A stretch of 64,000 bases of DNA from Otis tarda (Eukaryota; Chordata; Aves; Otidiformes; Otididae), in NCBI GenBank assembly GCA_026413225.1, contig CM048557.1, positions 47,313,371 through 47,377,370 of the forward strand. Reading direction: 5' to 3'. Below the pieces are notes generated by a model. That model did not search any database and was not told the DNA's origin. It worked only from the letters and a program-made list of their open reading frames with translations. Both the position numbers and the translations under genes were made by a program. Shown piece by piece: positions 35,894 through 46,842 of this stretch; position 1 is the first letter of the stretch, and every line of letters starts with the position of its first letter.

Positions 35894-38800
35894 AATAAAA
35901 ATAATCTGAGATGACACTTTTCTGAGATTTATGTACTTCTGTCCTTTTGTCTCATTCTTCATTCTAATCTGAGTGAATGTATCTTCCTATAGCTGAAAGT
36001 AGCTTTGGCTTTGGCTTCAGTCTCCTGCAATAGATAGTTTCTTATACTTGGTAATTTGCCTTTGTTCCTACTTGATCCATTTCCTTGAAGGTATGTGCCA
36101 ATGAAGCACTGTCAATATTGTTTAGCATGCTGATGTGCACTGTCTTCTGAACGGCTTCCAGAGACTGAGCACAGCTTTCCTACTATGCTGTGTCTTCATC
36201 TAAGCATTCGTGTACCTCACAATTCTCACTGTACATCCAACAATCCACAAAAAGCCCTTGTTGCTCTGTGAACATATTTCCTAGTTGCATACAGACAGTC
36301 CTTGCTTCTTTGGCAAATTTAAGTTTCTGGTAGCTTTTTGCTCTTTCTGAAGAGCAGAATTATATGGGAGGTCTCTCAGAATTGCAGACTCATAAGAGAA
36401 GAATGCACACGTTTCTGATGGTTGGGGCAAAAGGTCAGAAAACAAAGTTGCTGAGTTCTGTTTACCTCAGGCAGTGTTTTATAATTTACATGCACCTTAA
36501 AACATTTTGTTTTCCTGTTTTGTAAATTGGAGATGATTACATATTTCTTTTGCGTTTATTTGACCTTTCATAAAAGAGAGATTTATAGAATTACAAAATA
36601 TTGTTGTTACCTTTTGAGTCTTGGTAAATAAGTGAGAGAGGAAATTAACTGAAACCAATCTTTGCTTTTAAGAATATTTATAATTTTGAAGCAGAGATAC
36701 CTGCTACTGATGTGAGATTTCATGGCAGGAGGGGAGAGTTTTCTTCAAAGCACTTTGATTTTTCTTTTATGCAGTCCTTCATGAAGTGTTTTAGTAATAC
36801 GTGATTGCACACTATGGTGAATATATTTCTGTGGTTTGATTAGATTTACAGCAATGTAACTTGTTGAAAAGGGTGATGATGATGCAAAGGGTTATCCTGT
36901 CCCTGTAGAGACACTGGGAACACTTCCATCCTGGACACTATATTTTCAGTAGCTTGTGTGAGATGCATAACACCAGCATGGGCTTCTTAACAGCATAGAA
37001 GAGTATTGTGCATTGATCTTGCTGAGAAAAAGTTCCAGGGCTTCTGTAGGCTTAGGGATTCAGTCAGGTTGTGTGTGTCATCCAGAAAGGAAGGAGTACT
37101 GCTTTGCTGACCAACATCTGGCCTGCAGCTGGCCAGTGTAAAATAGGAACTTTAAGAGAGTTTGCCCCTTTACTGAGGGAAAACTTTGTAACACCAGCAT
37201 AGAAAAAGCCTGGGGATCTGAGATTATTATCTTTATGATATTTTGGAGGAAAAAGCATGAAATCAAAGATTCGTGGTTCAATCAGTCCATTTGCACTCTA
37301 AATGGAGCACATTTTGGCCTCTGTGTAAGTGCACTCAGGCATAACTAGTGGCAGAAGAGCAAGTTATCTGTGTCTGCTATGGCTTTACTTATAGTCTTAC
37401 TGATTTTTCTGACAGCATTACTATTTCATCTGTATCGTAAAATTGTAGGAAAAGTTTAAAATTATGAACATCTAAGTATGTGTAGCCTAGAAATCTTGAG
37501 TTACAATTTCCTGAACTTGTGTGACGCTTTTACATGAGAGAGAATTGTAAATGCTGTTGGTCACGTTTTTATGATTTGGTTTGAGGCCCACCGAGTCTCT
37601 GTTTAATAACAGAAGTCAGTATACTGTCTTCTACTTATGCAGGGTAGATCCACTTCCTATACCAGGCTTTTTTGAATTATACTACTTCTGTAGTAGACAG
37701 CAGTCAGCTTTGGCAACTTGCTTTTCTGTTGAAGTGTACTCTAAATGTAGAGACCCTAGATAGTGCTACTTCATTGTGCTCTTTCTCATTTCTGTTATGT
37801 CAGTGTTAGTGTAAGATTGTAATGTTGGATGTATGGGAGATCATCTGGTGGCTGAAGATGCTGTCCACAAGAATATCTGCCTCAGTACCCAAAGCATTTT
37901 TGAAAGCTTCAAGAAAACCTAAAAGCTTTTTTTTTTTTTGAGATACTTGAGGAAAAAGTAGTAGTTAGTTCTACTGTATTGTTCTTACATTTTAATGTAG
38001 TTCTAGTTCACAGAATTACTGCTAGCAGCACGTAAAAGTGAGCAATAGCTTCTCAGTTTTATTCTGCCTGTCACTTGCTAGGAAGGAGTCTGGACAAATG
38101 ATTTAAAAATGGCAAAACTTAATCTTTGCTTTGCTTTGACAAAACACTAGAAAGTTTGCCTGTTGAACCATCTTTTTCTTACTTTTCTTGCCTATAGAAC
38201 AATGCATGTTTGGAAGAGATGACGTATCTCTGTCTAATATTCTTGAACAGAAGGTGCAATGCATATGCAAACGAACTTGAGGTTAAAATAAACAAAGCTT
38301 ATACACTGTAAATATCCACCTAATAACCAAGACTAATGCATGGAGATTAGCTTACTTCACTAGTATCATAGCTGTCATGAGAAGTTAAGACTGAGGGCAG
38401 ACAGAAATGTTGGGTTTGAATTTTGGGATTCACCTTCTCCAGTGCTGAATAGGGGAACCTGATTTTGACTAAATTACATCATGTTAGAAGAGGTCTGAAG
38501 TATATATTAGATTGAATAGTAAGTGGGAAACATGACCTATCCTTACACTATAGAGTTAAAAGTGTCTTTAGGAGGTAGGTCATCAGGTTATCTTGGAAGA
38601 CAAACTTTTTTTCATCTGAGGAAATATTAAAAATCATGCTTTTGTTAGGATCCTTCATAGCATAGGAAGGTGCCTTATTCCAATTAGGTTTTGGGGAAGA
38701 CATAGTTTAAGCAAACACCCAATATTTCCACATTTCCAATTAGTTTATTTTGCAATGTTTACTGAATTGATTCAGGGACACTATAACAGCTAAGTTAACG

Positions 38801-41357
38801 TGCAATTTAAGGTAAGAGTTTAAGCGTGTCGATTCTGTATGTCCCCTCACCTCACCCTTAGTCACTCATTATACTCCACTGGTTTACAGCCTTTCATGAT
38901 TTCTTGGAGTTATTTCTGTAGCTGTATGTACGTAACGTGGGACCAGAACCTGCAAAAGTTTTGAGTGGCATGTCGCCTGGTTCCCTTCTTTCTGAAAACC
39001 AGTTGCTGTACTTGGGGAGAAAAAAATAGTGCCCCATTAGTGCAGCTTCAACATCACTTGGGTTTCCTGTGTTTGTGTTTAATAGAAAGGCTGTTCTACA
39101 AATGTACAGAGAATGTGTTATTTGATTAGCTGCTGAAATATAATCTGATATACCAAAGTTATCTCAGCCCTTGTGCCATCCCAATAAATTACTAACATAG
39201 AGAAACAGTATGAAAGATTAATCACTAAAAGGTAATAAGATGCATTAAACAGCTCAATTTGGGCTATACAGAGCAATAAAATACCCATTGTCTTAATTTT
39301 TTAAAAGTACCTATGAGACACCTTCCATCTGTCAGCTGTCGTGGCTGTGAAAACAGCTAGTGCATTTTTCATGCTTGTTGTGCCAAATTGGGATGGGGTG
39401 GGGTGTTGGGTTTTTTTAGGGGTTTCCTATTACACTCTGGGTCATTAGGATTTTCCTCACCTTCTTCCTCTGTGTATGGAGGATGCTGTGCCCTCTCTAC
39501 ATGTCTTCCATGATTAATATAAGATACTCCATTGATAACAATCCTCTGACTTGGCTCACTACCTAACCTACAGAGTTTTGTTGTCTAGAGTTCTGTATTG
39601 ATTAATGTGTGAGATGGATGTTCCTCCCCCATCCCCAAAGTACTTCAGACGTTGTTTTTAACTGTATTTATAAATGACTATGATCAAACTGGATTTTTTT
39701 TTTGACATAGTGTTATGGTTTACCCACAGATCTGTATGAAACTAGAGATGCATTTGACTGCAGAGCTATTTTCCTCTCCCCACCCAGGCACAAAAGTACA
39801 AGGTCCCTGATTGTGGCAGATACATACATTCAAATATTTATTAGTAAAAGTTGTCTTCAGTTAGGAGGGGAAGCAGCAATCCCCTCTGAGAGAATGCCTT
39901 CAGCGTGTTGTTATTCATTGCTTCCCTTATGTTTTTACCAATGCTAATGTATACTCAAGGGAAGAGTTTTTTCTGTGGTTCAGATTCACTGATGTGTTTT
40001 TTCCCTGCTCTAGTGCCTCAAAGATCTGCAGGTGAAAGATTTTACTTTTTTGAAAGACAGAGAAAAAAATATGACCGTGCATATTTTCCCGAGTGGTTCC
40101 ATTTTTTGGTCTTCATCTTTAATAATCACATTAGCGTTCATTGCCTGTTTGTTATCTCATCTCCGCTCTGATCTGAACACATTTCACCAAAAGAAACTTG
40201 CAAAGTTTTAATTGTTTCGGTGTCTTCCTGAAGTTTAAATTATATATTTGAAGCGTTAACTTTGAAGTAGTTATTTTCTTTCCATCTGCAGGTTAAAAGG
40301 ATCCAGCAGGGATTGTCTTACTATAGCTTTAGGATTTCAAAAGCTCTGTTTACTTTTAACATGCTTGGGTTTACAGCACAACACTATGTAGTGGAGAAAT
40401 GCATACAAGTAATTACGTCAATTACCATCAGCTCTGTACAATTCTTCTGTGATGCTATGTGATTTAAATGTTGTTATGTGTTTGGAAAAGGATGAGAAAA
40501 TAGTTGTTGTTGGCTCCCGTTTGCTGCTTACAGCTGTTTTTATGACTGGTTTTGCTCATAAACAGGTGTTTAGAACATTCCTTTGACTAAGCGATACAGC
40601 TTGTGCTGCTGTGAATTAATTTGTCTTGCATGTCTGGGTCCTTGGATTTCTTTTGTTTTCACTTCTTTAAAGAAAAGAAAAATAAGTGAAAAAGCAGGAA
40701 GGCTCCCAGCAGCTGAGGTTGTTTTGGTAAGCCATGCTTGGAGAAACGAGACGCTTACGATGAGACAAAAGATGTCCTCAAGAGAAGATGGTTTGCTGTG
40801 GATATCTGTGGGCATGGCCTCCCAATAAAATCTCATTTTACTCTGGTTCCTGTTGAATGAGCTGTCTGGTACTTTTTCTGCTTTGGTTAGAAGTCATGTG
40901 CCTGATGCCTTTTATTCCTGAAGCTCATCTGTGGTAGGTGACAGAAGAATGGACATATGCACCAAAAGTAGGTATGTGTTCAGTAACACTCCATGGTGAA
41001 AACTTAACTCCATATAAAATACTTTTGAAAAATATCAGCAGACAGTGCTTCTGAAAAAGGTAAGGTGAATTCCTCCCCTGCCCTCATTTTCATTAATAAC
41101 ATTTGAAAGCAAGGAGGATGCATTCAGTGTAATTCACCTGTGGACTTGACAGTACTTACAGGTGAAAGGAAGCCTCAAAAGAGGCTGGGTCCTGTAAAGC
41201 TTTTAAGCCATTTTCTGTATGTATTTCATTCAAAAAGTATTGACCTCTTCTTCAGCCATTCCTTGCTAGTTAATCAGAGACTAGAAAAGCAGAGTGCTTT
41301 TAACCCAGTTGGTCACTGCCATTTCATATATGATCAAGAAAGCTTAATTTCTAAACA

Positions 41358-41402
41358 CCCCCCCAAAAAAAAAAAAAAAAACCAACCCAACCAAAAAAAA
41401 AA
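41358..41402. repeat. C7-A17 and A-rich tract
   Basis: Seven C followed by a long A run, then a CCAACCCAACC interruption and another A run. Low complexity. Confidence 0.8.
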
Positions 41403-42840
41403 TCTAAACAAACAAAACTCAACACCACAAAACCTGTGAAAATGTAAATATAAAATTAAAAAAAATGCAAGTCATTGGTTTGTATGCATGGAATGGTGTA
41501 TTGCTGAGAATGTAGAGTGTTCTGGCTGCAGCAAAATCGTTAGAAAAACAGGACTTTCATTAAGAGTGATCTTGTTATTATTAAGAATAACATAATCAAG
41601 GAAGGAAAATGGTAAGTACAGATCTACTGGGCAACAAGATAGCTGTTAAACCACAGGCTATAGAAAACAACCTGTTCTTCCAAACACAGGGTACCTTTAA
41701 AATGTTTTTTATAAGCAGTACTTTGGTTTGGTTATTTTTCTCTTTTTCCCCAAAAGCTCAATTTTAAGATATTATTTTCACTTTAACTGCATCTCAGACG
41801 AAGAAATGTACTGGTAGGAGTGTGTGCTTTGTGGAGAGTCATCTGTTATACTTCATTTCCACTGAAGTGCATGAAAATGTACATGGCTTGGTCACTTTTT
41901 TTTTTAATCCAACAAATTATGATAACTAAAAATAAATGTAAAAAACAAAGTATTTGGGGTTGGAAGGTACATCAGCAAATCGTCTAGTCAAATCTTTGTT
42001 CAGGCAGGGTCAATGGGAACGGGTTACCCAAGGCCACGTCCGGTTGGGTTTGGAATGTCTCCAAAGATGGAGACTCCACAATCTCTCTAGGCAACTTTTT
42101 CCCATGTTTGAACATCCTTACAGCTAAAACCAACAGCTGGTGAGTTTTTTTGTTTGTTTCTTTTTCTTCAGATGGAGTTTCATTTTGTGCCCATTGCCTC
42201 TCATCTTTTCACTGGACACCTTTACTCCTCCTATCAGATATTTATACATATTAATGATATTGGCCCCCAAGCCCTCTCTTCCCCAGGCTTAACAGTCCCA
42301 GTTCCCTCAGCCTCTCATCACATGAAAGATGCTCCAGTCTCTTAATCATCTTCATGGCCTTGTACTGGGCTCATTCCTGTAAGTCTGTATGTTCCCTGTA
42401 CTGGAGAGCCCAGCACTGGACACAGCACTTCAGGTGTGGCTTCCTCAGTGCTGAGCAGACGGGAAGGATCACCTCCCTTGACCTGCTGGCAACTTTCTCC
42501 TTCATGCAGCCTAGGAGGCCTTCTGTGTCACCAAAGCATAAAGCTGGCTTGTGTTCTGCTTGGCACCCACTAGGACCCCCAGGTCCTTTCAGACAAGCTA
42601 CTGGGGCCAGCCAGCTGGAAAGCAACTACTGGTGCCTAGGGGTATTCCTCCTCCAGTGCTGAACTGCATTTCCAATTGTTGAACTTTGTAAGGTTCCTGT
42701 CAGCCCAATTCCCCAACCTGTCCAGATCCCTCTGACCTGCAGCACACCTGTCTGGTGTACAAGCCACCACTCCATCTGTTGTGTCATCTGTGACCTTGCC
42801 GAGAGTGCTCTGAGTGCTGTCGTCTGGGTTATTAATGTAG

Positions 42841-42845
42841 ATGTT
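42841..42845 (+). repeat. Putative target duplication ATGTT (left copy)
   Basis: ATGTT precedes the small plus-strand CR1 and recurs at 42,951-42,955 after it. The right copy overlaps the ATTCTATG tail, so part of the match may be microhomology. Confidence 0.5.
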
Positions 42846-42950
42846 CTAGTTGCAGATCTGATCTAGTCGGAGATGGCTCTGCTCCTTGCAGGGGCGTTGA
42901 ACTAGAGGACCTTTAAAGGTCCATTCCAACCCAAACTATTCTATGATTCT
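42846..42950 (+). mobile_element. Short CR1 insertion (+) inside the old CR1 (-)
   Basis: About 105 bp of CR1 3' UTR. CTGATCTAGTCGGAGATGG, TGCAGGGGCGTTGAACTAGA and GGTCCATTCCAACCC are followed by AAACTATTCTATGATTCT(ATG). It closely resembles the 3' UTR of the larger insert at 43.34-44.28 kb, so both may come from one subfamily. Skipping it restores the old element's sequence GATGTT-GAGCAGGACTGG. Confidence 0.88.
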
Positions 42951-43339
42951 ATGTTGAGCAGGACTGGCCCAAGTATCAACTCCTGGGTACAACATAGTAA
43001 TTTGCCTTCAAACTGACTTCCTGCTGCTGTTCATGGCTGACTGGATGTGGTCATTCATCCAGTTTTAAGTCCACTTCCCTGTGCACTTATCTAACATGTA
43101 CTTTGTCAGCTTGGCAGTAAGGATATAATGAGAGATGATGTCAAAAACCTTGCTACATAAAGGTAAATAACATCCACTGCTTTTCCTTTGCCCACTGAGC
43201 TAGTCACCTCCTTGTAGAGGCCTCTCAGATGTGTCAGGCATGATTTACCCTTAATAATTCTGTGCTGACTACTTCCAATTGCATTCTCATCCCAAGTATG
43301 TTTGACAATGTTGTGCAGAAGATTTTGCTTTGTCATTTT

Positions 43340-44278
43340 GTGTCATTTTTGTCAGTGGGATAGAGTGCACCCTCAGCAAGTTTGCCGATGACACCAAGCT
43401 GTGTGGTGCCGTCGACACGCTGGAAGGGAGGGATGCCATCCAGAGGGACCTGGACAGGCTGGAGAGGTGGGCCCGTGCCAACCTCATGAAGTTCAACCAG
43501 GCCAAGTGCAAGGTCCTGCACCTGGGTCGTGGCAATCCCAGGCAGAAATACAGGCTGGGCGGAGAATGGATTGAGAGCAGCCCTGAGGAGAAAGACTTGG
43601 GAGTGCTGGTAGACAAGAGGCTCAACATGAGCGGGCAATGCGCCCTTGCGGCCCAGAAGGCCAACCGCATCCTGGGCTGCATCAAGAGGAGCGTGGCCAG
43701 CAGGTCGAGGGAGGTGATTCTGCCCCTCTACTCTGCCCTGGTGAGACCCCACCTGGAGTACTGCGTCCAGTTCTGGAGCCCCCAACACAAGAAGGACATG
43801 GACCAGTTGGAAAGGGTCCAGAGGAGGGCCACAAAGATGATCAGAGGGCTGGAGCACCTCTCCTATGAGGACAGGCTGAGAGAGTTGGGGCTGTTCAGCC
43901 TGGAGAAGAGGAGGCTCCGGGGAGACCTGATAGCGGTCTTCCAATACCTCAAGGGGGCCTACAGGAAAGATGGGGAGAAACTGTTCAGTAGGGCCTGTTG
44001 TGATAGGACAAGGGGTAATGGGTTTAAATTAGAAGGAGGTAGGTTTAGATTAGATATTAGAAAAAAATTTTTTACAATGAGAGTTGTAGAGCACTGGAAC
44101 AGGTTGCCCAGAGAGGTGGTGGATGCCCCATCCCTGGAAGTGTTCAAGGCCAGGCTGGATGAGGCTCTGAGCAACCTGATCTAGTCAGGGATGTCCCTGC
44201 TCTTGCGGGGGGGTTGGACTAGATGACCTTTGAAGGTCCCTTCCAACTCTAACCATTCTATGATTCTATGATTCTATG
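43340..44278 (+). mobile_element. Younger CR1 insertion (+) inside the old CR1 (-)
   Basis: About 939 bp: 5'-truncated within the reverse transcriptase, then the complete C-terminal part of ORF2, a 3' UTR of about 95 bp and a tail of three ATTCTATG units. ATTTT occurs just before (43,335-43,339) and just after (44,279-44,283) it, and host CR1 sequence continues on both sides. This fits target-primed insertion, although ATTTT is too simple to be strong evidence. A 12-bp loss relative to the expected GACATGGACAGTGGGAT-like stretch sits near 43,354. Confidence 0.93.
43345..44184 (+). pseudogene. CR1 ORF2 3' part, uninterrupted frame, 5'-truncated
   Basis: It encodes the last part of CR1 ORF2 (about 280 residues) without a stop until TAG at 44,182-44,184. 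It starts in the reverse-transcriptase palm and keeps the active-site FADD (43,381-43,392). Next come [13 protein letters not shown], the LGRGNP segment, [39 protein letters not shown] and [20 protein letters not shown]. The endonuclease and the N-terminal half of the reverse transcriptase are missing, and there is no native start or promoter, so it is a dead-on-arrival copy. The intact frame indicates a fairly recent insertion or little decay. Confidence 0.9.
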
Positions 44279-44280
44279 AT
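44257..44280 (+). repeat. CR1 tail octamers (ATTCTATG)n
   Basis: Three consecutive ATTCTATG units form the 3' terminus of the younger CR1. This is the diagnostic tail of avian CR1. Confidence 0.9.
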
Positions 44281-44668
44281 TTTCTCAGGGACCGAAGTGA
44301 GGCTGACTGGTTTGTACTTTCCTGGATTCTCCTTCCCACAGTGAGGACAGGAGTAACATTTGCTCCTTTCCCATCTTCAGAACCTCTCCCAATTGCTATG
44401 AATTTTCAAAGATAGTAGTGTGTCATTGCAATGCCATCAGCCTCCTCCCTTAGCACTCTTTATCCCATCAGGTCCATGGACTTGTATATGTCCTGTTTCT
44501 GTAAGTGCTCCCTAATCCAGTTCCCCTCCACTGAGGATAAGTCTTCCTTGTTCAGAGCTTTCCCTCTGGTCACAGAGTCCTGGGATTCCTGAAGACTGGT
44601 CTTTCCAGTCAAGATAGAAGAGGCATAGGTTCTCTGTCTTCTTTCTTCAGTGTCCTTTGTCATAAGGT

Positions 44669-46238
44669 TAAAAGTGGAAGAACTTGATCTTTTAATGGCA
44701 AGTGGATTTAACAAGAGGAATGCTGAACATGTAAGTATGGTTCCTAGCATGTGACCTAGGGGCCTGAGGAATCTTTTCTATTTTGTTGTCTGTTGTCTCT
44801 GTTAGAGAAAGAAAGAGGCATTGCGTATTCTAACTATGAAGTAACTTCAGCCTTTTTATGTGCTTATCTCTCAAGTCACGTAGGGATGCATTGGGACTTG
44901 TGGGTTTGGCATGTGAACATTGGAGGTGGTGCTTGTGCTTCCCTTAACATTGCAAGCTTCTCTCCTCTGGAGTTTAGTTTGTTTAGAACAGGGGCTGATT
45001 TTTTTTGAAGTAATGTTTCATCTAATTCAGCAAAAAATAACTGAGATGAAGTGGTACTTTTATTTTAATTCTGATGTTGCATATCCAGTCTACAAGCAAA
45101 GCTTCTCTCCTTGTGGCTTCATTGCTCTACTTTCCACAAACAGACCACCTTCTTCTCATATTTGTAAGAGATGTCTGTGTCTTTTGCTTACTGAAAAGAA
45201 TTTGCAAGTGCTTGTTTGTTAAGTTTATATCAAACAAATGCCTAGGGCGAAGTTTACTTTAGATGTGTAAACCATAGGCAACAGAGTAGAGGTCGAATAT
45301 GCTTGCTGTCCTAATGGCTCTAATCACTGAGGGTCACTGCAACTTTGCAGATTAATTCTATCCAGCTGTATTTTTATTCAGTGTTGGTGTCGTCTGAGCA
45401 TGAGACCAGAGCTATGTTTACAGAAAAACAAACGTAGCAGCAGCGCAACAGCAGCCTTTAGGCTATTCTCAGCCATCTAAAACATGCAGAGGCCATTTGC
45501 ATGGAGCAGCACTCGAGTTGATGCCTGAACAGTGGTGACTGTCTCTTCATTTTTGACATGTTTATTTGTTTGACACTGTTATTTTTGACACATTTCTTTC
45601 TGCTGCATTTAGTATTAAGGTATTTCATGAGAAAAATAGTACTATCTCAGTTAACAGATTAAGGATGAACAAGTGGAGGTTTAAAGAAAATCTGAGGAAA
45701 AGCTTAGAAAAGAACCTAGCCCATATTTGTGTCTCAATCCACTGCCTAATCTTTATGATCATTTTTTTAATTAGAATTTGAACAGACCACCAGTACCTTA
45801 TGGTCACACAGGGAAACCCTTTGCCTTGGTAAGAATCTGTGGATTCTTACCAAGAAAACAGTGAGAATATTTGCTTATAAGGTGGGCACCCTCTGACCCT
45901 CCCCACCCCTTCTTGGAGATTCACGTTAGGCTTCTCTTCACCAAAGCTTCTTTTATGTGAATATCTTTCACCTTTCAGTCAAGGTCTAGGTGAAATACTT
46001 TCAGAGATGGAGGCGGGACTTAGAGTGAAGGGATGTTTTCACCGTGAAATGCAGCATGGTGGAGAGACACAAAAGATATTGCAGAACCAAGTCATGTGCC
46101 CTCTCAATGTACGTCAATTATGGAGAATACAGACACTGAGTGTGACTTCTTCCTGTGTTGTTGTGCCTGCTTGGTGATACATTGAGGATCTGTATGCTGC
46201 ACAGCTTTGGAAGATGCAGATCTGTCCCTCAAAATTTT
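44669..46238. other. Unique DNA, no gene recognised
   Basis: Nothing recognised except a perfect 13-bp hairpin at 45,825-45,854. Confidence 0.45.
45825..45854. other. Perfect 13-bp inverted repeat with 4-nt loop
   Basis: CTTGGTAAGAATC (45,825-45,837), loop TGTG, then GATTCTTACCAAG (45,842-45,854). The arms are exactly complementary. It lies in unique sequence and would form a short stem in either transcript. It is shorter than a microRNA precursor. Confidence 0.75.
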
Positions 46239-46243
46239 TTCTC
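46239..46243 (+). repeat. Target site duplication TTCTC (left copy)
   Basis: Five bases directly before the LTR, repeated at 46,838-46,842 after its terminal CA. Confidence 0.8.
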
Positions 46244-46522
46244 TGTCCTGGTTTTGGCTGGGATGAAGCTAGTTTTCCTTTCAGTAGCTGCTGTGTTTTG
46301 TGTTTAGTATGGGATTTGGTATATGAAGAATGTTGATAAAGACACTATCAACAACTCATAACATCAAAGACACCAAGAACACTGTCCAGCTTTCCAGGTC
46401 CTGCTAATGTGCAGGTGCAGGAAACTGGGAGGGGTATAGCCAGTACAGTTGACCCAAATTGGCCAAAGAGAGTATTCCATGCCATAAATGTCATGCTTAG
46501 TATGTAAGTGGGGGTTTGCCTG

Positions 46523-46557
46523 GGGGGGGTGGGGCATCTCTCTCTCCCCGCCCCCCC
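46523..46557 (+). other. Strong G/C hairpin in the second solo LTR
   Basis: GGGGGGGTGGGG (46,523-46,534) faces CCCCGCCCCCCC (46,546-46,557) across a loop of about 11 nt. In RNA every position pairs, one as a U-G wobble. The G tract could alternatively form a quadruplex. Confidence 0.65.
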
Positions 46558-46717
46558 AATCTCTCTCATTTGCTTGCTGCTAGCTTTCGTTTCTGTGATC
46601 ACTGCTTAGCATGGACTGTATCAGTCATTGGGCCATGAAAGAAATTGTGCATTGTTCGTTTTGTGTATTTTAGTATCCCTATATTTTGTTATTATTGTCT
46701 TTTTCTTTTGTTATTCT

Positions 46718-46723
46718 AGTAAA
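46718..46723 (+). promoter_or_regulatory. Variant polyadenylation signal AGTAAA of the LTR
   Basis: AGTAAA about 115 bp before the LTR end, in the position expected for the R region. Confidence 0.45.
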
Positions 46724-46837
46724 CTGTCTTCATTTCAACTCACGTGTTTTCCTTATTTCCCCATTCTCTCCCCGATCCTGCTGGGGAGAGGCAGGGAGAG
46801 CGAGCAACTGTGTGGTGACTCGGGCTAAACCACAACA

Positions 46838-46842
46838 TTCTC
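46838..46842 (+). repeat. Target site duplication TTCTC (right copy)
   Basis: Second copy of the bases at 46,239-46,243. Confidence 0.8.

Larger units (their letters stand above)
32346..41950. other. Unique AT-rich DNA, no gene recognised
   Basis: About 9.6 kb. No recognisable transposon, RNA gene or exon. It contains A- or T-rich tracts at 34.94, 35.88 and 41.36 kb and scattered short frames without domains. Confidence 0.45.
42154..43336 (-). pseudogene. Decayed CR1 ORF2 of the old (-) copy
   Basis: Minus-strand frames retain pieces only. Around 42,371-42,625 the segment [20 protein letters not shown] corresponds to [20 protein letters not shown] in the younger copy. Around 43,106-43,336 there is KGKSCLTHLRGLYKEV and then DVIYLYVARF, where the catalytic LDxxKAFD motif of the reverse transcriptase is destroyed. 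Multiple stops and shifts, and the inserts, make it non-functional. Confidence 0.8.
41951..44668 (-). mobile_element. Old CR1 LINE (-), split by two younger CR1 insertions
   Basis: Read on the minus strand this is one CR1 of about 1.7 kb, in order from 44,668 down: linker before the reverse transcriptase, reverse transcriptase, C-terminal region and 3' UTR ending near 41,951. It is recognisable by complementary CR1 words such as GAAGGATCACCTCCCTTGAC (42,465-42,484), AGGTTCCTGTCAGCCCAATT (42,690-42,709) and GAGGCTGACTGG (44,300-44,311). The pieces are 41,951-42,845, about 42,951-43,339 and about 44,279-44,668; their sequence continues colinearly once the two plus-strand inserts are skipped. 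The octamer tail is lost. It is more diverged than its inserts, as expected for an older subfamily. Confidence 0.9.
46244..46837 (+). mobile_element. Solo LTR, 594 bp, endogenous retrovirus class with 5-bp target duplication
   Basis: It begins TGTCCTGGTTTTGGCTGGGA, ends CTAAACCACAACA and is flanked by TTCTC on both sides. There is no internal retroviral sequence. An AGTAAA variant polyadenylation signal lies at 46,718-46,723, followed by the TTTCAACTCACG-type stretch seen in common bird LTRs. The 5-bp duplication again favours an ERVL-like origin (inference). It differs in length and sequence from the LTR at 11.9 kb, so it belongs to another family; the shrunken remnant at 11.66 kb is related to this one. 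Confidence 0.88.

Noticed and set aside
35876-36365. Minus-strand stretch with two stop-separated runs of about 45 open codons upstream of an A18 (minus-strand) tract
   Set aside because: Two runs of that length are not improbable in this composition, the residues match nothing I know, and the stops interrupt them. A protein search could reopen it.
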